A DNA stretch of 64,000 nt from Apostichopus japonicus (lineage: Eukaryota; Echinodermata; Holothuroidea; Aspidochirotida; Stichopodidae), in the NCBI RefSeq assembly GCF_037975245.1, contig NC_092566.1, positions 2,852,001 through 2,916,000 of the forward strand, given 5' to 3'. Both the position numbers and the translations under genes were made by a program. Shown piece by piece: positions 24,877 to 39,134 of this stretch. The notes under the pieces are model-generated. The model saw nothing but the letters and a program-made list of their open reading frames with translations. It was not told the origin of the DNA and did no database searches. Position 1 is the stretch's first letter; every line of letters starts with the position of its first letter.

Positions 24877-25021
24877 GTTCAAAGTATCTCTTTCGAGATC
24901 CGGCTTTAGGAATCACAAATGCTTTTCGAGTTTGCTAGCATCATGTTTGATCTCTAGAGTAAGGCAAAATATGTCACCAAAAACAGAACTAGTATTGTTC
25001 GATACCGGTGAAAAACGCCTA

Positions 25022-25187
25022 CAGTGGAATTACGACCTTCCTTACCGGTTTCGAACCTCTGGACAAACAATCAGCGTCCATAGCCTAGTGGTTAGGGTGT
25101 CCGCGTACAGAGCGGGAGGCCCGGGTTCGAATCCCGGTGGAGGCTGGAAGTTTTTTCACTGTTCTTGATATTCCAACTCATTACGAT

Positions 25188-25228
<41 letters not shown>
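25022..25228 (+). mobile_element. tRNA-derived SINE with (TA)n tail, copy 1
   Basis: Leader from CAGTGGAATTACGACC (25022), then a 72-base tRNA-like cloverleaf (25074-25145), then a tail from GGAAGTTTTTTCACTGTTCT, then (TA)n. The cloverleaf has an acceptor stem GCGTCCA/TGGAGGC with 6 of 7 pairs, an anticodon stem around GTACAGA (would-be anticodon ACA) and a perfect T arm CCGGG-TTCGAAT-CCCGG. The same layout recurs at 28245-28577. Confidence 0.88.
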
Positions 25229-25231
<3 letters not shown>

Positions 25232-25392
25232 CTGCGTGTCGAGTCATAGGCAACACGAACTGTAGACACTTTTGATAAAGTAGATTGCCATTCTTTAGCA
25301 TCGATATCGATGTGTAAAGCTTCTTTTTAATTTATTTTTTTAATTTGAATTTGGAACATTTTAATCTCGAGACTAAAATGAATGTTTACGGC

Positions 25393-25508
25393 AAATGAAT
25401 CAATAAGTAATGAATGAATCAACAAGTAATAAATGAATCAACAAGTTATGAATGAATCAACAAGTAATGAATGAATCAACAAGTTATGAATGAATCAACA
25501 AGCTATGA
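25393..25508. repeat. 19-bp minisatellite, 6 copies
   Basis: Six copies of AATGAATCAACAAGTAATG with small changes, followed by a short (CA)n tract (25517-25550). Confidence 0.9.
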
Positions 25509-25549
25509 ATAGATTCACACACACACGCATACACACGCGCACGCACACA

Positions 25550-28244
25550 CAAAGACATTTGACAAATTTTAACTTAATGCTCACTGATTTAAACCATGAA
25601 TCAAAAGCATGAAATAACTTTACAACTATTGACTCGGTATGAGATTAATTCCTGAAAAAGAAAGAAAAGAAAGCTGGATGACACGGGAAAAGTTATGTTG
25701 TTCCCTTCATCAATAAACCACACCGACATATTTTATATCTTTCCGCACAAATTCCTGTAAACGATACAGGTATCCCACTTCATGTATTGGGAACGGGAGA
25801 AAACAGGAGAGGACTTTCATGGGAACTTAGGTGGTGGAGGAAATCGAGGATCATGAGGTGGGTGGGTCGGGGGAGGGGGGGGGTCATGTGAGTATAGCTG
25901 GGGTGAGAGTAGTTGGTGGATCGTCTTTCGTTCAAGGTTCGGTTTTTATATACCTACATAGACAGAAGATTGAAATAAGTAATGTCTTAAATCTTACCAC
26001 TTTAAAAATTTACATATGTAAAAAAAAAATGAAGCTTATTCCCAGACAGAAGTACTGTCCATATATGCATATCCTTGTTGAAGTGATATTATCAAACAGG
26101 TTGACAAGTATTATCATGCATAAATATAATTATCGTATACAAACAAAAAAAAACCACGAGAGAAGGTTAATTTGACATATTCAAACATTACAATGTCCAC
26201 ATACCTATTGACAACCCCCCCCCCCCCCCAATATAAAGCTATACCTAAAAAATTAAAAATTAAATTAAAAATTTAAAAAATACGCTAACTCTATTTTTGC
26301 ATCTTATGATATTATTATTATATTATAGATAACATTTTCATGACAAATAGAATGATGAAAATGTTACATGTATTCATATATGTGTTAATGTCGCATACTA
26401 AACTGATTTAATGTACAGGTCGTGCTGTCTTATATATGGGAAGGTGTGAGCTTGCTGCAGGGATGAAGCAATTACTTGTTTTTAACACGCATAACCTTCG
26501 CTCAAATAGTCATGAACACATTGGCGTGCGCATGAGAGGAAGTGGAGGAGCAGGGGTGGTGGGGGGGGGGGGGGTCATGACCACACTTCAATGAGACGTG
26601 GGCAAACGTCCAGTCGAGGTGTTTGTTTATATTCAGCGGAGGTTCCCCCATACAGACCAACTAAATGGGAGTCGCCTCCTACGACCCTTGAGTCACACCC
26701 CATCTTTTGAAAATCTTTGACTCGGCCTCTTACCTTTCAATGAAGGTTCATGTCTCTTTCTAAATCAGTCGGTGAATTTAGAATCCCTCCGCCAACCCAA
26801 CTCCCCCCCCCCCTCGTCCCCACAACATTTGCAATCATTGACATAATGGTGAACACACAACAAATGTTTAAATTTATATTCATTATAGTCTCACCATATA
26901 TCTAAGTTTGCTATTTCAATAAATAATGCTTTTTTTAAGAACCAAATATAATCCCCCCTTCTTTTTATCAGAGCGATGAAAGAGGGTTCAAATTGTGGGG
27001 GCGCAAGCGTCACGGGGTAGTGTGGTATGATGTGATTTTGAGGGTGGGGGTGGGGGGGCAATTAATCACCGACCTAGATCCTATGTGCATTCTGTATACC
27101 ACACATTTGTTTTTGTTTTTAACCAACCGGCATATTTTTAGTTACGATTATTGTTTTAAATTTCTCAACAAGGGGGCACTTTTAATTACATTTTGATTTT
27201 TGATACATTTTGATCTTTTTGAATTAAAAAAAAAATGAAACGAGGGTATACTTTTCATTGACATTAAAAAAAAATCAAAACTGGGATAGGGCAAGTGCCA
27301 CTTTGTGTCTCTATAGCTCCGTTGCTCCTTCCTGTTTTAGGATTATACGAGAGGTGTTAATAGCAGATCTACTCATAGGCTAAACATTGCATACAATATT
27401 TCCTGGATTTGGCGGTTCATTAGGGAATATAAAGTATTTGGGATTGACCATAAATTTGTGAAAGTTTTCAAAATACTCCCAAGTATCTTCTAATTTCTCC
27501 CAGAGACTGAGAAATATCCAGCAAGAAAATATCTCATTGAGAAAGAATACTAACAAAGTGGCAGTACATATAGGTTTTTATTTTTTATTTTGAGAATAAA
27601 TAGCCTTTTTCTAGCACCTTTTGAGCTAATACTTTACCATTTTTTAGACTAAATAGCTACGCAATCGCGGGCTTGACTATAGCAAGTGTTAAAAGAAACC
27701 TGTTAAACTTGAGTGGGCATGCGCAGTTCAGCGAGTAGAAGAGGTTATTATATCAAAGCAAGTGTAGAACGTGAACATCTGCATCATTTATAAACACAAT
27801 CAAATGTGTAAACATAGTACACCGAAAACAACAAACAAACAACAAACAACAAACAAAAACAACGAAGACGACCACAATTTATATACTTCAGATTAGCAAG
27901 AGTATATATAATCATTCGATGATATCAAACTCATGACGTGATAGGTATACTGTATTTTCTGGAACAATATTTTTACCACCAACCTCAACATAACACCACC
28001 CCTCCCCTCCCTACTCCACCCTCCCTATCTTGTCAGCACCCCAAGTCTCTTCTGGTGTTGTCACCTTTTTATCAGAACTCGTTTTTCTTAATTAATAGAA
28101 GTATTTACTGCTCGAAGTCGATGTTGATCAGAGTGTCAGTGCAAAAACAAAGTGTGGAGCTAGATAAATAACATGGCTCTCTCCAAAGGTAGTTTTGAGT
28201 TACTGACTTTGTACAGTTCTAAATTTATTATATATATATATAAA
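25550..28244. other. intergenic, no gene supported
   Basis: AT-rich sequence with several runs of ten or more G or C (about 26216, 26563, 26805) and low-complexity open frames. No exon, RNA gene or clear element end was recognised. Confidence 0.5.
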
Positions 28245-28861
<617 letters not shown>

Positions 28862-28869
28862 AAAAATGA

Positions 28870-31800
28870 ACAAATGACCTCTTAGCAGAAAGGAACTAAT
28901 ATGATCTTTGATAATTGTAGCTAAAAAATACCTTGTTTATTTATACCCCTCATGATTGATATTATAATGAGATACTCGAACGTTACTACGCTGGACCTGT
29001 TGACGAAGGGGTGTGGGGTGGGGTGAGGAAGGTGATGGGGAAATGAGAGGCGGGAGACAGGAGCGGTTATGCACATAGTTTCTAACATTTTTAATTCTCA
29101 TTCAAGGCACGACATAGGCCTAATACATAGCGTACATTGACGGAGTATAGTCTGACACTGTTTACTATGCGTTTATAGCGTGTTACAATACAATACTGCA
29201 TATAGTATATACGAATTGTGTATTGGTAAATGATTCTTAAATAGGTTATAACCCTCATAGAATAAAACAAAAACCGAAAGCATGGTATATAATAAGCGCC
29301 TGTCGTGTAGGCCTTATCGTTCGTACACGTTGAAGATTAACGATACATTGAAACAGAAAGACCAAAAAAAGGGCAGAGTGAAGCAGCGTGTTCAAGTATG
29401 AAAAAAAAAAACTACACGAAACAAACTCATCAAAGGCCTTATAAGACTTAATACAAATATACTGGATAGGCCGTAAAGTAGATTATTAGCCAAGTTAGAG
29501 TCCAAAGTACACAGTGTATACACAAGCCTCTCGTCGATGTTATTAAGCAACATACATTAAGCGCCTATATATACGTTGGCAACAAGTTTAGGCGGGATTA
29601 CGACCCCTCGTGTTGCCATACGCAATCGCAGTTGATTGGTGAAGATGATAAGCGTTTGGGTTATCAACGGGTTTTTTTTCTTCTAACCAACGCTGGCTTC
29701 GGTTTTAAAGCCATGCACGTGAGGTATTTTCATTCACTTGACGATCAGAGGACGGGCCTATAGTAAGGTGAGAAGTGTTCCACGCTTCTTCTTTCAGTCT
29801 AGTAGTACAAAAACACTTAGGTTTTTTTGTTTTTACTATTCGTATATCTATGGCGTTGCCTGTGAGAAAGTCATGCATGCATCACTAGAGGTAACACATC
29901 CAACCACAGGCAGGATATAGCCATAAGGTAAGCAATTTATTACTTTACTTTGTTGGAAAAGAATGACAAATGTCTTTGTCTAAATATATTTTTTAAATTT
30001 ATTTATATTTAGCTTGTTTCAATCATGTATGTAATATTTTCTAAAAGACTGGAAACTATATCGGATTGATATGGAACAATTTGCATTCATATGTTTAATC
30101 AGCCATGTGTAATTTATCAGCCATGCATATGTTAAGAAACGTTTTCATTAAGATCTTTCCATATTTACCATTACGACCTTAGCTATTACACTTAGGGTCT
30201 GTTTTTTTTTAAGTTATGTAGGGTTAATGTGCTCCCCAATAGATACACTATAGGCCTATGTGGTTACTTGATCCTTAGCCCCCCCCCCCCGCCCCACCCC
30301 CATCCCCATCGTTAGAGGAGCTTACCGCGGCAAGACACATTTCACTGAAATATTAATTGATTGATGTATTGTATACTCATTGCGTGGATAGGCTCCGAAT
30401 TAGATATGCCACGACAATGGTAGGCTCTTTCGGTTATTTTCCAGTATTTCTTTTCCTTGTGAGGTATCTGTCTTTTCATCGCCATAGTTTGTCTTTTCTC
30501 ATACAACTAGTATTTTTAATTTCTGACCGATGGTTTAGAACACAAAATCATAAGACTGAACCAGTACAGGGAATTGTGCCAATGATTTTTGTATGTTGAA
30601 AAATAGAGTTAACCTTCAAGCAATATTCAGGGCTCGGTTCCAACTTGTTGCTCGCTTACTAAATTCATCATATGTGGTAAAGTCTCGGCCTATACCTGTA
30701 GAGACATATGAAAAATCCCTGATTTAACAAGGATATATATGCATACATCTAATGTGAACAGATATAGAAACTCATGCCGAGTCAGGCTGGGTGCATGTAT
30801 AAACAATTTGACCCAAGATGGACAGGGACATGCGTAGGAAGCAAGGGTGTGTAAATAGTTACTACAATGTAGGCCTACGTAGGATATGAGTTTTGGTTGC
30901 TTTTACACACATTATCGTTTGACCGACCGACCGATGACCTTAATTGTCAATGAAAGATGTATACTTTAACATATCAATATATGGGCGACAACGTCACATG
31001 TTAAACAATGGCGTACAATTTCATATATTTTTTTTTAGCACAAAGAGTCCCTGATATAACCTTTCACCTACAAGCTATTCTTATGTCTCGCTATGTCAAT
31101 TGCCCCATTTTATAGTGGCCCAATAAAATAATTATTGATTGGGGGGTTGTAAAGTTGCATTTTGCGTGTCAAATTTTGCAGGTGTATATATTAGGCCGTT
31201 ACTGGAGCTATATTATATAGCGCGGTGGAAATGACTTTATATGAAGGATCACGTGATTCGATCGTCATATAGGAAGAATGTGCTGTTAGAGTAATAGAAA
31301 CTGAAAAATCATCCCATGTTGAATTATTCTCGTAACGTTTAAGTGTTATCGTTTGTTCATGGAGTTCCACTTGAAATTATTAATAGGGCATATCCATTCA
31401 ATTTCAATTAGTGTGCTATTCATAACTTTAATACACCGTATTTGATGCAAATGCTTAACCAAATCCTTGATCAAAAGATATATTGAGGAAGCGCAAGTGT
31501 ACAATATATGTATATATATATTACAAGGAAGAGAACTAGGTTAAATTGTCTGTGATGTGAAAAACATACAGGCACACAGGACATACGGTAGTTAGAAATT
31601 CAGCTCGAAAAACAAAACTATACAACACATTTTTGCTGCAGGTTTAAAGAAATGTATATTCCTCTATGTTTTAGCGCATGATCATGCATGTAAATAACTT
31701 TGAAGGAACAATTGCAATCCATTTTATTGTAAATTATATTGTGACGTATGTTCGGGTTTGTTTTCAGCAACGAAATACTATGATGGTTGAATGAACCGTT

Positions 31801-33600
31801 CGTAAAGTGCATGATAAATGCATGATGTGTACATGGCCAATGCATGATATGTGCATGATATCTATAATGTATCTATGTCACATCTACACGATAGTTGCAT
31901 AAAACTAAATGAAAAAGAAGAAGAAGATGATGAAAAAAAACTTCTGAACAATATTATAAAATTGGCAAATATCAAACTTACTAAAGAGAGCCAAACATTC
32001 AGGAAGTTGTCTTTATACCTTGCTTATTTCCCTTATCATTATTTCTTCCACCCCGTCCATCCCCCACCCCCCCCCCATTCTCTGCCTGTATGCTCCTTAA
32101 TATACAAATATATTAATTAATTGTCTACGAATTCAAGAGCGAAGGAGAGGTGGAGAGAGAGAGAAAGAACCCTGCAAATTGTTGGAAAAGTACAACCTAT
32201 CAGCGCCTTAAAAAAAAAAAAAAACACCAAACCGGTATACGTCCGTTGATAGTTAAGTTGGAAAGGTGTGGCCACGTGTTATTTCTCTGGCTTATACTGA
32301 GTCACCACATGTTAAATGACTTTTAACGCTTTGGAAATTTCCGCAGAACCATTAACATCTGGCATTAATACAATGCAGATAAGGATATGGGACCGCTCCT
32401 TTAAACCACGATACAACTCTGTTCTGATCTTTATCAATAATCCGCTAGTTTGTTCTCGGATCTCAAGTTAAAGATTGATAAATTTTGCCATTTGGAGCCA
32501 TCGTACGATGGGGCGGGAATAATCATTAACTTTGGAAGCGTATTAACAAGAAGTAGAATTCTTTCTGCAGAGGCTAACGACTGTGTTATTAGGTAGAATA
32601 GTTGCTTAGCTTAATATCCCGCCCTACAACAGAGGACACTCCCCTGCAATTAAACATAAAATAAAATCAACTAAAAACTGTCAGTAGGAACTATACTTTC
32701 ATGATGTGTTCAATTTTACAACTGTTTTATTTTATTGGGTCAACATCTGACTTGAATTGATATCTATATCTATCGATCTATGTATCTATGTATAAATATA
32801 TATAGCCTATGTATATATACATATGTATGATTATATATAATAACATGTAGATGATGCATATGAATAAATGTTTTTTATGTTCGCTTTGCAGCTGCTTGTA
32901 CGACATAAGAAGTCAAAGACTTCTCTCACCTATTGGAGGTTATAAAATTCATCTTTTACCCCGTATTAACAATGGGGCTGATGATTATTATTGAACCCAT
33001 CAGCCTCGCTGTCAATACGAGGTAGGGGGTTGACAGTCTACTTCGCACTACGCCCATCTGCCATGTTGGAACTACGCCATATGCAAATGATATGCAAATC
33101 AACGCCAGGGTACAATATGATGAGTTCACACGCTGTATCGAGAAACTGGGTTTCCAAAACGGCAGATAACTGTTAAAAAGCTTGAAAAAAAAAACTCTCC
33201 ATGAATAAACAATATTCTAAATTATGCTAACAGAAAGTTATCGTAAACAATGATACATATGTTCTGACAAGCAAAAATAAATGATAATATGCCATCTATG
33301 CAAAATTAAAAGAAGACAAACATTTGCAATTAAGACATAAACTCAATGAGAAAGTAGCGAATGTTTCTATAAAGGTTTGCTTCATGCAAAGCCTTGAATC
33401 ATTTCGAAGGAATTGAAATACAAACGAAGAAATTGCTATTTGTTTTAAATCTTCTGAACTACGGTTACCGTTACGTTCAGGTATCATGTAAACAGTAGGA
33501 CTTATAAATAGCCAGTCTTGTGTTGTCTCACAATTATTGTCCTTCGCTAAACACCGTACTTATATAATTTGAAGATCAGTTGACACTTTGTAATAAACAT
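28870..33600. other. intergenic, no gene supported
   Basis: No conserved coding stretch was recognised on either strand. It has poly-C at about 30279 and scattered short TA tracts (31505-31520, 32760-32830). Short frames look random in composition. Confidence 0.5.
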
Positions 33601-33609
33601 TCTAGTTGT

Positions 33610-33649
33610 TATATATATATATATCTATATATCTGACAAGCCACCTTCA

Positions 33650-33706
<57 letters not shown>
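33610..33706. repeat. (TA)n microsatellite
   Basis: TA run interrupted by CTATATATCTGACAAGCCACC near its start. Confidence 0.92.
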
Positions 33707-33709
<3 letters not shown>

Positions 33710-36700
33710 AATATATACATGTATAGGAAGTACAGTATATATAGTCACCACCTGACTTCATCACTGGAGGTATACCCCGAGTGACCACAAGAGCATCATG
33801 GGAAAAAACAGCGAAAGATGACGGTGCATAAATTGTGCTTTAAATGACGTCATTCTGTGCATGCATTCGAGTCGGAATGGGCGTGATATAGAACAATTTA
33901 TAGCACTGTACAAACATTGTCTTGAAGGTCGTTGTCCATGGCCAACAATTAGGGATTGAAGTCGAACTTAGCAGCAGTATAGGTAAGCATTGGTTAATTT
34001 GTCATACATACCGACACTTTCAAACACTATTCCCTTTTTCTTTGCTTTATTTTTTATTTTTTATGAACCTGACCTTTCCAAAAGCGTTTACACAGCATCA
34101 GAGGGGTGGGGGAATTAGGGGGGGGGTTACGACATTAATGAAATTAGCGTTAGTTAAAACTGCATATGCATTCATTCAGACATAATTAAAGAATATAGCA
34201 CTTTTCTAGGAACATTGCGTTTCCTTTGCCGTGTATAAACCAACCAAAACTTGGAAATATTATACTTAATTAATTGTTTACTCCTGCTTCTCTCCCTTTG
34301 TTACGGTACTCTCTTCTGGGAAATCCATTATTGAATTAATTAATTGAACTAATTAAGTAAGTAAATAAATGTATAATATATGTATCAATAAATAAATAAA
34401 TGTTATTGTCAATTAACTGAATACAATAACGCATATGTAACCTGAACTTCAATTTTCACTGTTTTTCTTGTATTTTCGTAATGAATAACTAAGAAGCCCC
34501 TGCCTCTCACTCCTTTCCGCATAAAAAATATTTATATATCAAAAATAAAATCGAAAAGTAAAAATCGACTTCATTCTGTCAATAATCCAAGGAAAGATCA
34601 TGGCTCAAAGCCATGTCGATGCATGGCTCTATGGAACTATAGGGTTCCCCTCGCAAGATCGCCCCCCAAGTTTGCACAGTAAACCATAACGAATATATTG
34701 ATATGCATGGTTACATGTGTGTTGTTGTAGCTCCGGGGAGATCCGTCTACACCCAATTAGGCACAATATTAACCCACTGTCGTCGGTCCTTTATGTGTTC
34801 CAAACTGTGTTATTACATTTGTACATTCTCAGGTACACGTTACGTCCCCCACTCCAACCCCCCCCCCACCCCTGCCCGTTGGATATGATTCAAATTACTT
34901 TAAGACTGCAAGAATAGTAACACCTGTTCCTCAATCGTTTAGCAGAGTTTAATTACAGATAACCTACTCAATCTGCCACATGCAGTAGTGTGCATTTCAT
35001 CATCATGCCCATGTTACACCTTCTTCACCCCTGCTCCATCCTCTATCCCCACCACCCCACAGTTATCGGAATTTCTAGTATAGTAATACTGATGACATTG
35101 AAGGGTTTGGTGAGAACATTCAGGTTCTCGCCCTATAGTTTGATATACATCACATAAACAACAAATATATCGTGAGATGAGGAGACTCCAAATAAAAATT
35201 AAAAAAAAACATCCAATCAACGAAAATGACTAACGAACTCATACAGAGTCGAGTAAAATACCGGCTATCAAAGAGTGCATGATATGCAATGTCTTAGTCT
35301 TCTTCAAGGCCGTGGGTATCTGTTTTCGGTATATATATATTCACAATTTCGAATATCTACCAGCCCGCCCTCTATTTACACCTCAGCTGGCTGTACTGTC
35401 TGTTCCACTGATCTTTACACTAGTTAGTGTACAGATCAGTGGTCTGTTCGCAGCATGCAGGGAATATGGAGGGCGCCATCAAAGAGTAAGGCAACGGAGT
35501 TGGTACTATACAGCTTAGGGAAGAACAAAAACAGATAGTCTAGATCGAGACTAGCAATGTCTCTGAAACTAAGAGACTTAGAAGTTGGAGCTGAATGAAA
35601 GTGTCCTTTTTGTCAGGGACTCCAAAATTCTAAACAGTGAGTAAGTTTGATAATGTAAATACTCACCGGTTTCATACAGACTTGGTATAATATCCCATCT
35701 AGTTTGGGTGACAGTATGCTGTCCCAACATAAACGGCAAAACGATATAGTTTTAACAAATGCTTACAAACTTGTAAAACTGAAATGTCGCCATCAATTTT
35801 TTCACCATCACCCAGAGTCGTTTCTAGACTGCAGCTCTACATTCACAAAACAAAAGGATGATTTTCCGAGGCTGCTCAATTTGAGGGTACTTTACTGTTC
35901 GTATCTCGGGAAGTTTGACCGATTCAGAGTTCAGTTATAACCTCTATATTTACAACATCGATTTAGAGACCTCTTGTAAAATTTCTGATGATATTTATTT
36001 TTATTTATGTAAAATTTAAATTTGATAATTTTTTTAACCTTTCATAATCTTCTCGGTATGAATGGTTGAGTATCTTAGTGTCATAAAAAAACAACAACAA
36101 CAAGAAGATTTAGTAAGTGACTAATATTTACCCGTTTGCTATTCCTTTGTACATCAAAACTAATCCACCCTTGCTTTACACACGGTTGGTTAGGGTAAGG
36201 GGGTATTCGACCATACTGTTGTTGAATATAGTATAAATATTGTTGAGGACGCAGGTCACTAATAGTTTAGGGCGCAGGTAATATTTAATTTTTCGAAATG
36301 TTTTTAATCGTAAATTTATGCATCGGCGTTGATAACTTTTCTGAGGGTGGGGGGGGGGGACGACGAACCAGTCGGATCAATCGATGATGACGTCACATGA
36401 GAAGCAGAATGACGTCATCTTACAACACATTCATCGCTTTTATCAATACCCGGATATCGTGACTCATCAAAAGCCTTTGTAACATGAACAGTATTCATGA
36501 GACATTGGACGATATTGCCAGTACTGAATATTTCGACTTACCACTTTACACTCGAAGTGATCTTCTTGAGGGCAATTTTTTTATTTATTAGAGGCCTGTA
36601 AAGTGTGGGAATGTTTTGTTTTACGTTCCCCACAGCTCAAATATGTGGGGGTGGGGGGGGGGGCATTTCCTCAGTCCTCCACGGTTTCCACGCCCATGCC

Positions 36701-36924
36701 TCCATGGCAGGGTATATCAATGTAATTGATATATCTTACAATGAACTTTCTCGTTCTTTTTACCTTGTAGACTTTGATGAATCTTTCCTGTGGATTCTGA
36801 GTCTTGAACGATCATCTTCTTACGCTAAGAACTTTCCGCTGTTCTTTAGGGTATTACCCACTCCCTCTGTAAATAGTACAGTAGTGGAAACAACCACATG
36901 GGAGAAATACATACAAGGTATATC
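33707..36924. other. intergenic, no gene supported
   Basis: A 21-codon stretch at about 33922-33984, followed by a GTAAGC donor, looks slightly exon-like but has no partner. The inverted repeat at 35405-35442 is listed separately. Otherwise only AT-rich unique sequence and G runs (36350, 36655). Confidence 0.45.
35405..35442. repeat. 38-bp near-perfect inverted repeat
   Basis: Arms of 18 bp, CCACTGATCTTTACACTA and TAGTGTACAGATCAGTGG, with one mismatch and a 2-base centre. The loop is too small and the arms too short for a microRNA precursor. Confidence 0.85.
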
Positions 36925-36932
36925 ATACCGGG

Positions 36933-39126
36933 CAGCGACGTAGCCAGGAATTTGAAAGGGGGGGAGCACTTTTTGCGATTGATATGGATTTTCAAAATTG
37001 TAGGCACGACTATCTAAGCGGAGCGCCACCATCGGTTGGCGCGCAGCGTACAAGAAAATTTCTGGTTTTGATACCACCCAGATCACCGGAAATGGCACTT
37101 CTCGGGCTTGAAAATGACCAACCAGATGTACACTTTTTGCCTGAGAACCAAGTATTTCCCGATAGTTTTTTCCATCCATAACCTTTTTGAAGATTGTCAC
37201 CAGTCACAAATCATGTTCGACCTCATCGCATGTCCTGTGGATCATTGCTTTTTATAGGTGATTCTACGTCGCGGCCCACAATATCCGTCAGGCCCACTTT
37301 TCAAGGTTCCAAGCCCATTATTTGTTCAGAATTTGAAAATTCACATTTCTCGTGAATAAACTCACTTCAAAACATATCCATAATGTTGTACAAAATTTCA
37401 TCTATGGACAACCAATATAGAAAAACCTCCTTCAACCCCTAACAGACCGGTCAAAATTGCACGAGTAGAGGGAAGTGTGATGCAGAATGTTGGTCAGAAA
37501 TTTTCGAAAATTCAGACACAGTTAATTTATTGGTGTAGAAATATTAAAACCTCTTATAACGGCTATTATAAAACTTGGTTGAAGGAAATGAAAAAAATAG
37601 CAGATATTTCCGAAACCGAACACTACACACATAGGCGTAGGAGGCGGGGGGGCTGCAGCCCCTAATTCGCCATTTCTAATGTAAAAGAGAGTTTTGACAT
37701 AATTGGACCTCCATGCCTTTTTCTCCATCTACATAAGACATTTGGTTGTTTAAATTAGCATCCCGCGGTACACTGCGCAACTTTCACGGACCGTACGGTA
37801 CACGATGGCATGCGATGTAGGGTAAATAACCGATGCTTGTTTATATGATATTGACCATAACATGTTGAACGAAATTTTGGTTATTTTTTTCGGGCAAGTC
37901 GGACAGTTTTGAGGCTGTTCATCCTGGAACGCCATTTTCATGCTCACTGATATGATGTGATATCTGCTGCGGTTGCTTTACAAATTCGAACAGGCGCGTA
38001 GCGAGGAATTTGCCAAGGGAGGGGCGAAGCCTGTAGGCAAATTATCTAAGCGTAGCGCCACCATAAGTTGGCGCGAAGCGTTCAAGAAAATTTTGGCCGA
38101 ACATGCCTCCCAGATCACTGGAAATGGCACTACCCAGGACCATTTGTTGGCGCGAAGCGTACAAGTATATTTTGGCCGAAAATGCCTCCCAGATCGCTGG
38201 AAACGACACTTCCCAGGCCTTGTAAGTTGCATCTAAGCACTTTCTATTTTGAAATTACTGGCGATATCATAAAAAAAAATATGCTGAAGGGGGAGGGGGG
38301 CGGTCGCCCCCTTCCCGAAATGCGTCAGGTTCCCCGACGACACGGTCGAGTTCGAGACCAGCCACAGTTGGTTTCATAGCACAATTCTACAATTGTTTAA
38401 GGCGTATATACACACACACGCGTTATTATAGACCATATATAGTATATAGATCATGAGTGAGAGAGGAAAAATGGAAACGTCAAAAATGGAGTTGTCGGTG
38501 TAAAGGGTAGTGTGAGGCAAACGCCCCTTCCGAAATCCTTGATCCGTCACTGACTACCCTGTGTATATAATAGGGACCAGCGCTGTAATGATGTCACTGT
38601 TCCTCTTTCTCTTCCCGGTGTCTTGGCGTTTTCCTTCTACTCCCTCTTTTTCTCCTTTTTCTCTCTTTCTTCTTTTTCTTTTCCCTTCCTTCGTCTCCTC
38701 CTCCTCTTTTTTCCCCTCTTTTTCCTTTTTTCTTTTTTTTCTCTCCTCTTTTTCTTACCCGGGAGGCGCGCGCCCCCAACGCCCCCCCCCTGGATACGCG
38801 CCTGTTGTGTATACAGTTCGTGACATTCCATAGAGTGCGGTTAGGCAGGCAATATGTATTTTATTACGCAGTGGCCAACTGTAGGCTTGTAATTGGCTAT
38901 AAGCTAAATTTAGCTAATTGCATCTGCCAAACTAAGTAAGTAGTTGAATCAGTAGGCATGAATGTTACTACGATTACAATCGAGTTAACGGAGCTGACGA
39001 GTATTCAAGATCAAAAGAGCACTGACAAAATACCATGCTAAAAAAACGACAGTTTAAAAAAAAATCGACACTGAAAGGGGGGAGCGGTCGCTCCCCCTGC
39101 TCCCCCCCCCCCTGGCTACGTCCCTG
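36933..39126. mobile_element. 2.2-kb nested hAT-like element (8-bp target duplication)
   Basis: Ends CAGCGACGTAGCCAGG and, reverse-complemented, CAGGGACGTAGCCAGG (15 of 16), flanked by identical ATACCGGG at 36925-36932 and 39127-39134. The inside, from about 36984 to 38804, is homologous to the elements at 41515 and 49861 and ends with their right terminus CTGGATACGCGCCTG. An outer element therefore carries an inner one. No transposase frame survives. A polypyrimidine stretch lies at 38586-38755. The small element nested in the 41.5-kb and 49.9-kb copies is absent here (site about 37644). Confidence 0.85.
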
Positions 39127-39134
39127 ATACCGGG

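Noticed and set aside
25074-25145. Functional tRNA gene
   Set aside because: The cloverleaf is good but has an acceptor mismatch. The unit recurs with a fixed leader and tail as a SINE, and the would-be anticodon differs between copies.
33922-33985. Exon-like stretch ending in GTAAGC donor
   Set aside because: No convincing acceptor or neighbouring exon, and no family recognised.
38560-38835. Open frames on both strands in C/T-rich sequence (also near 43430 and 51790)
   Set aside because: Low-complexity polypyrimidine part of the hAT-like elements, repeated in all three copies.
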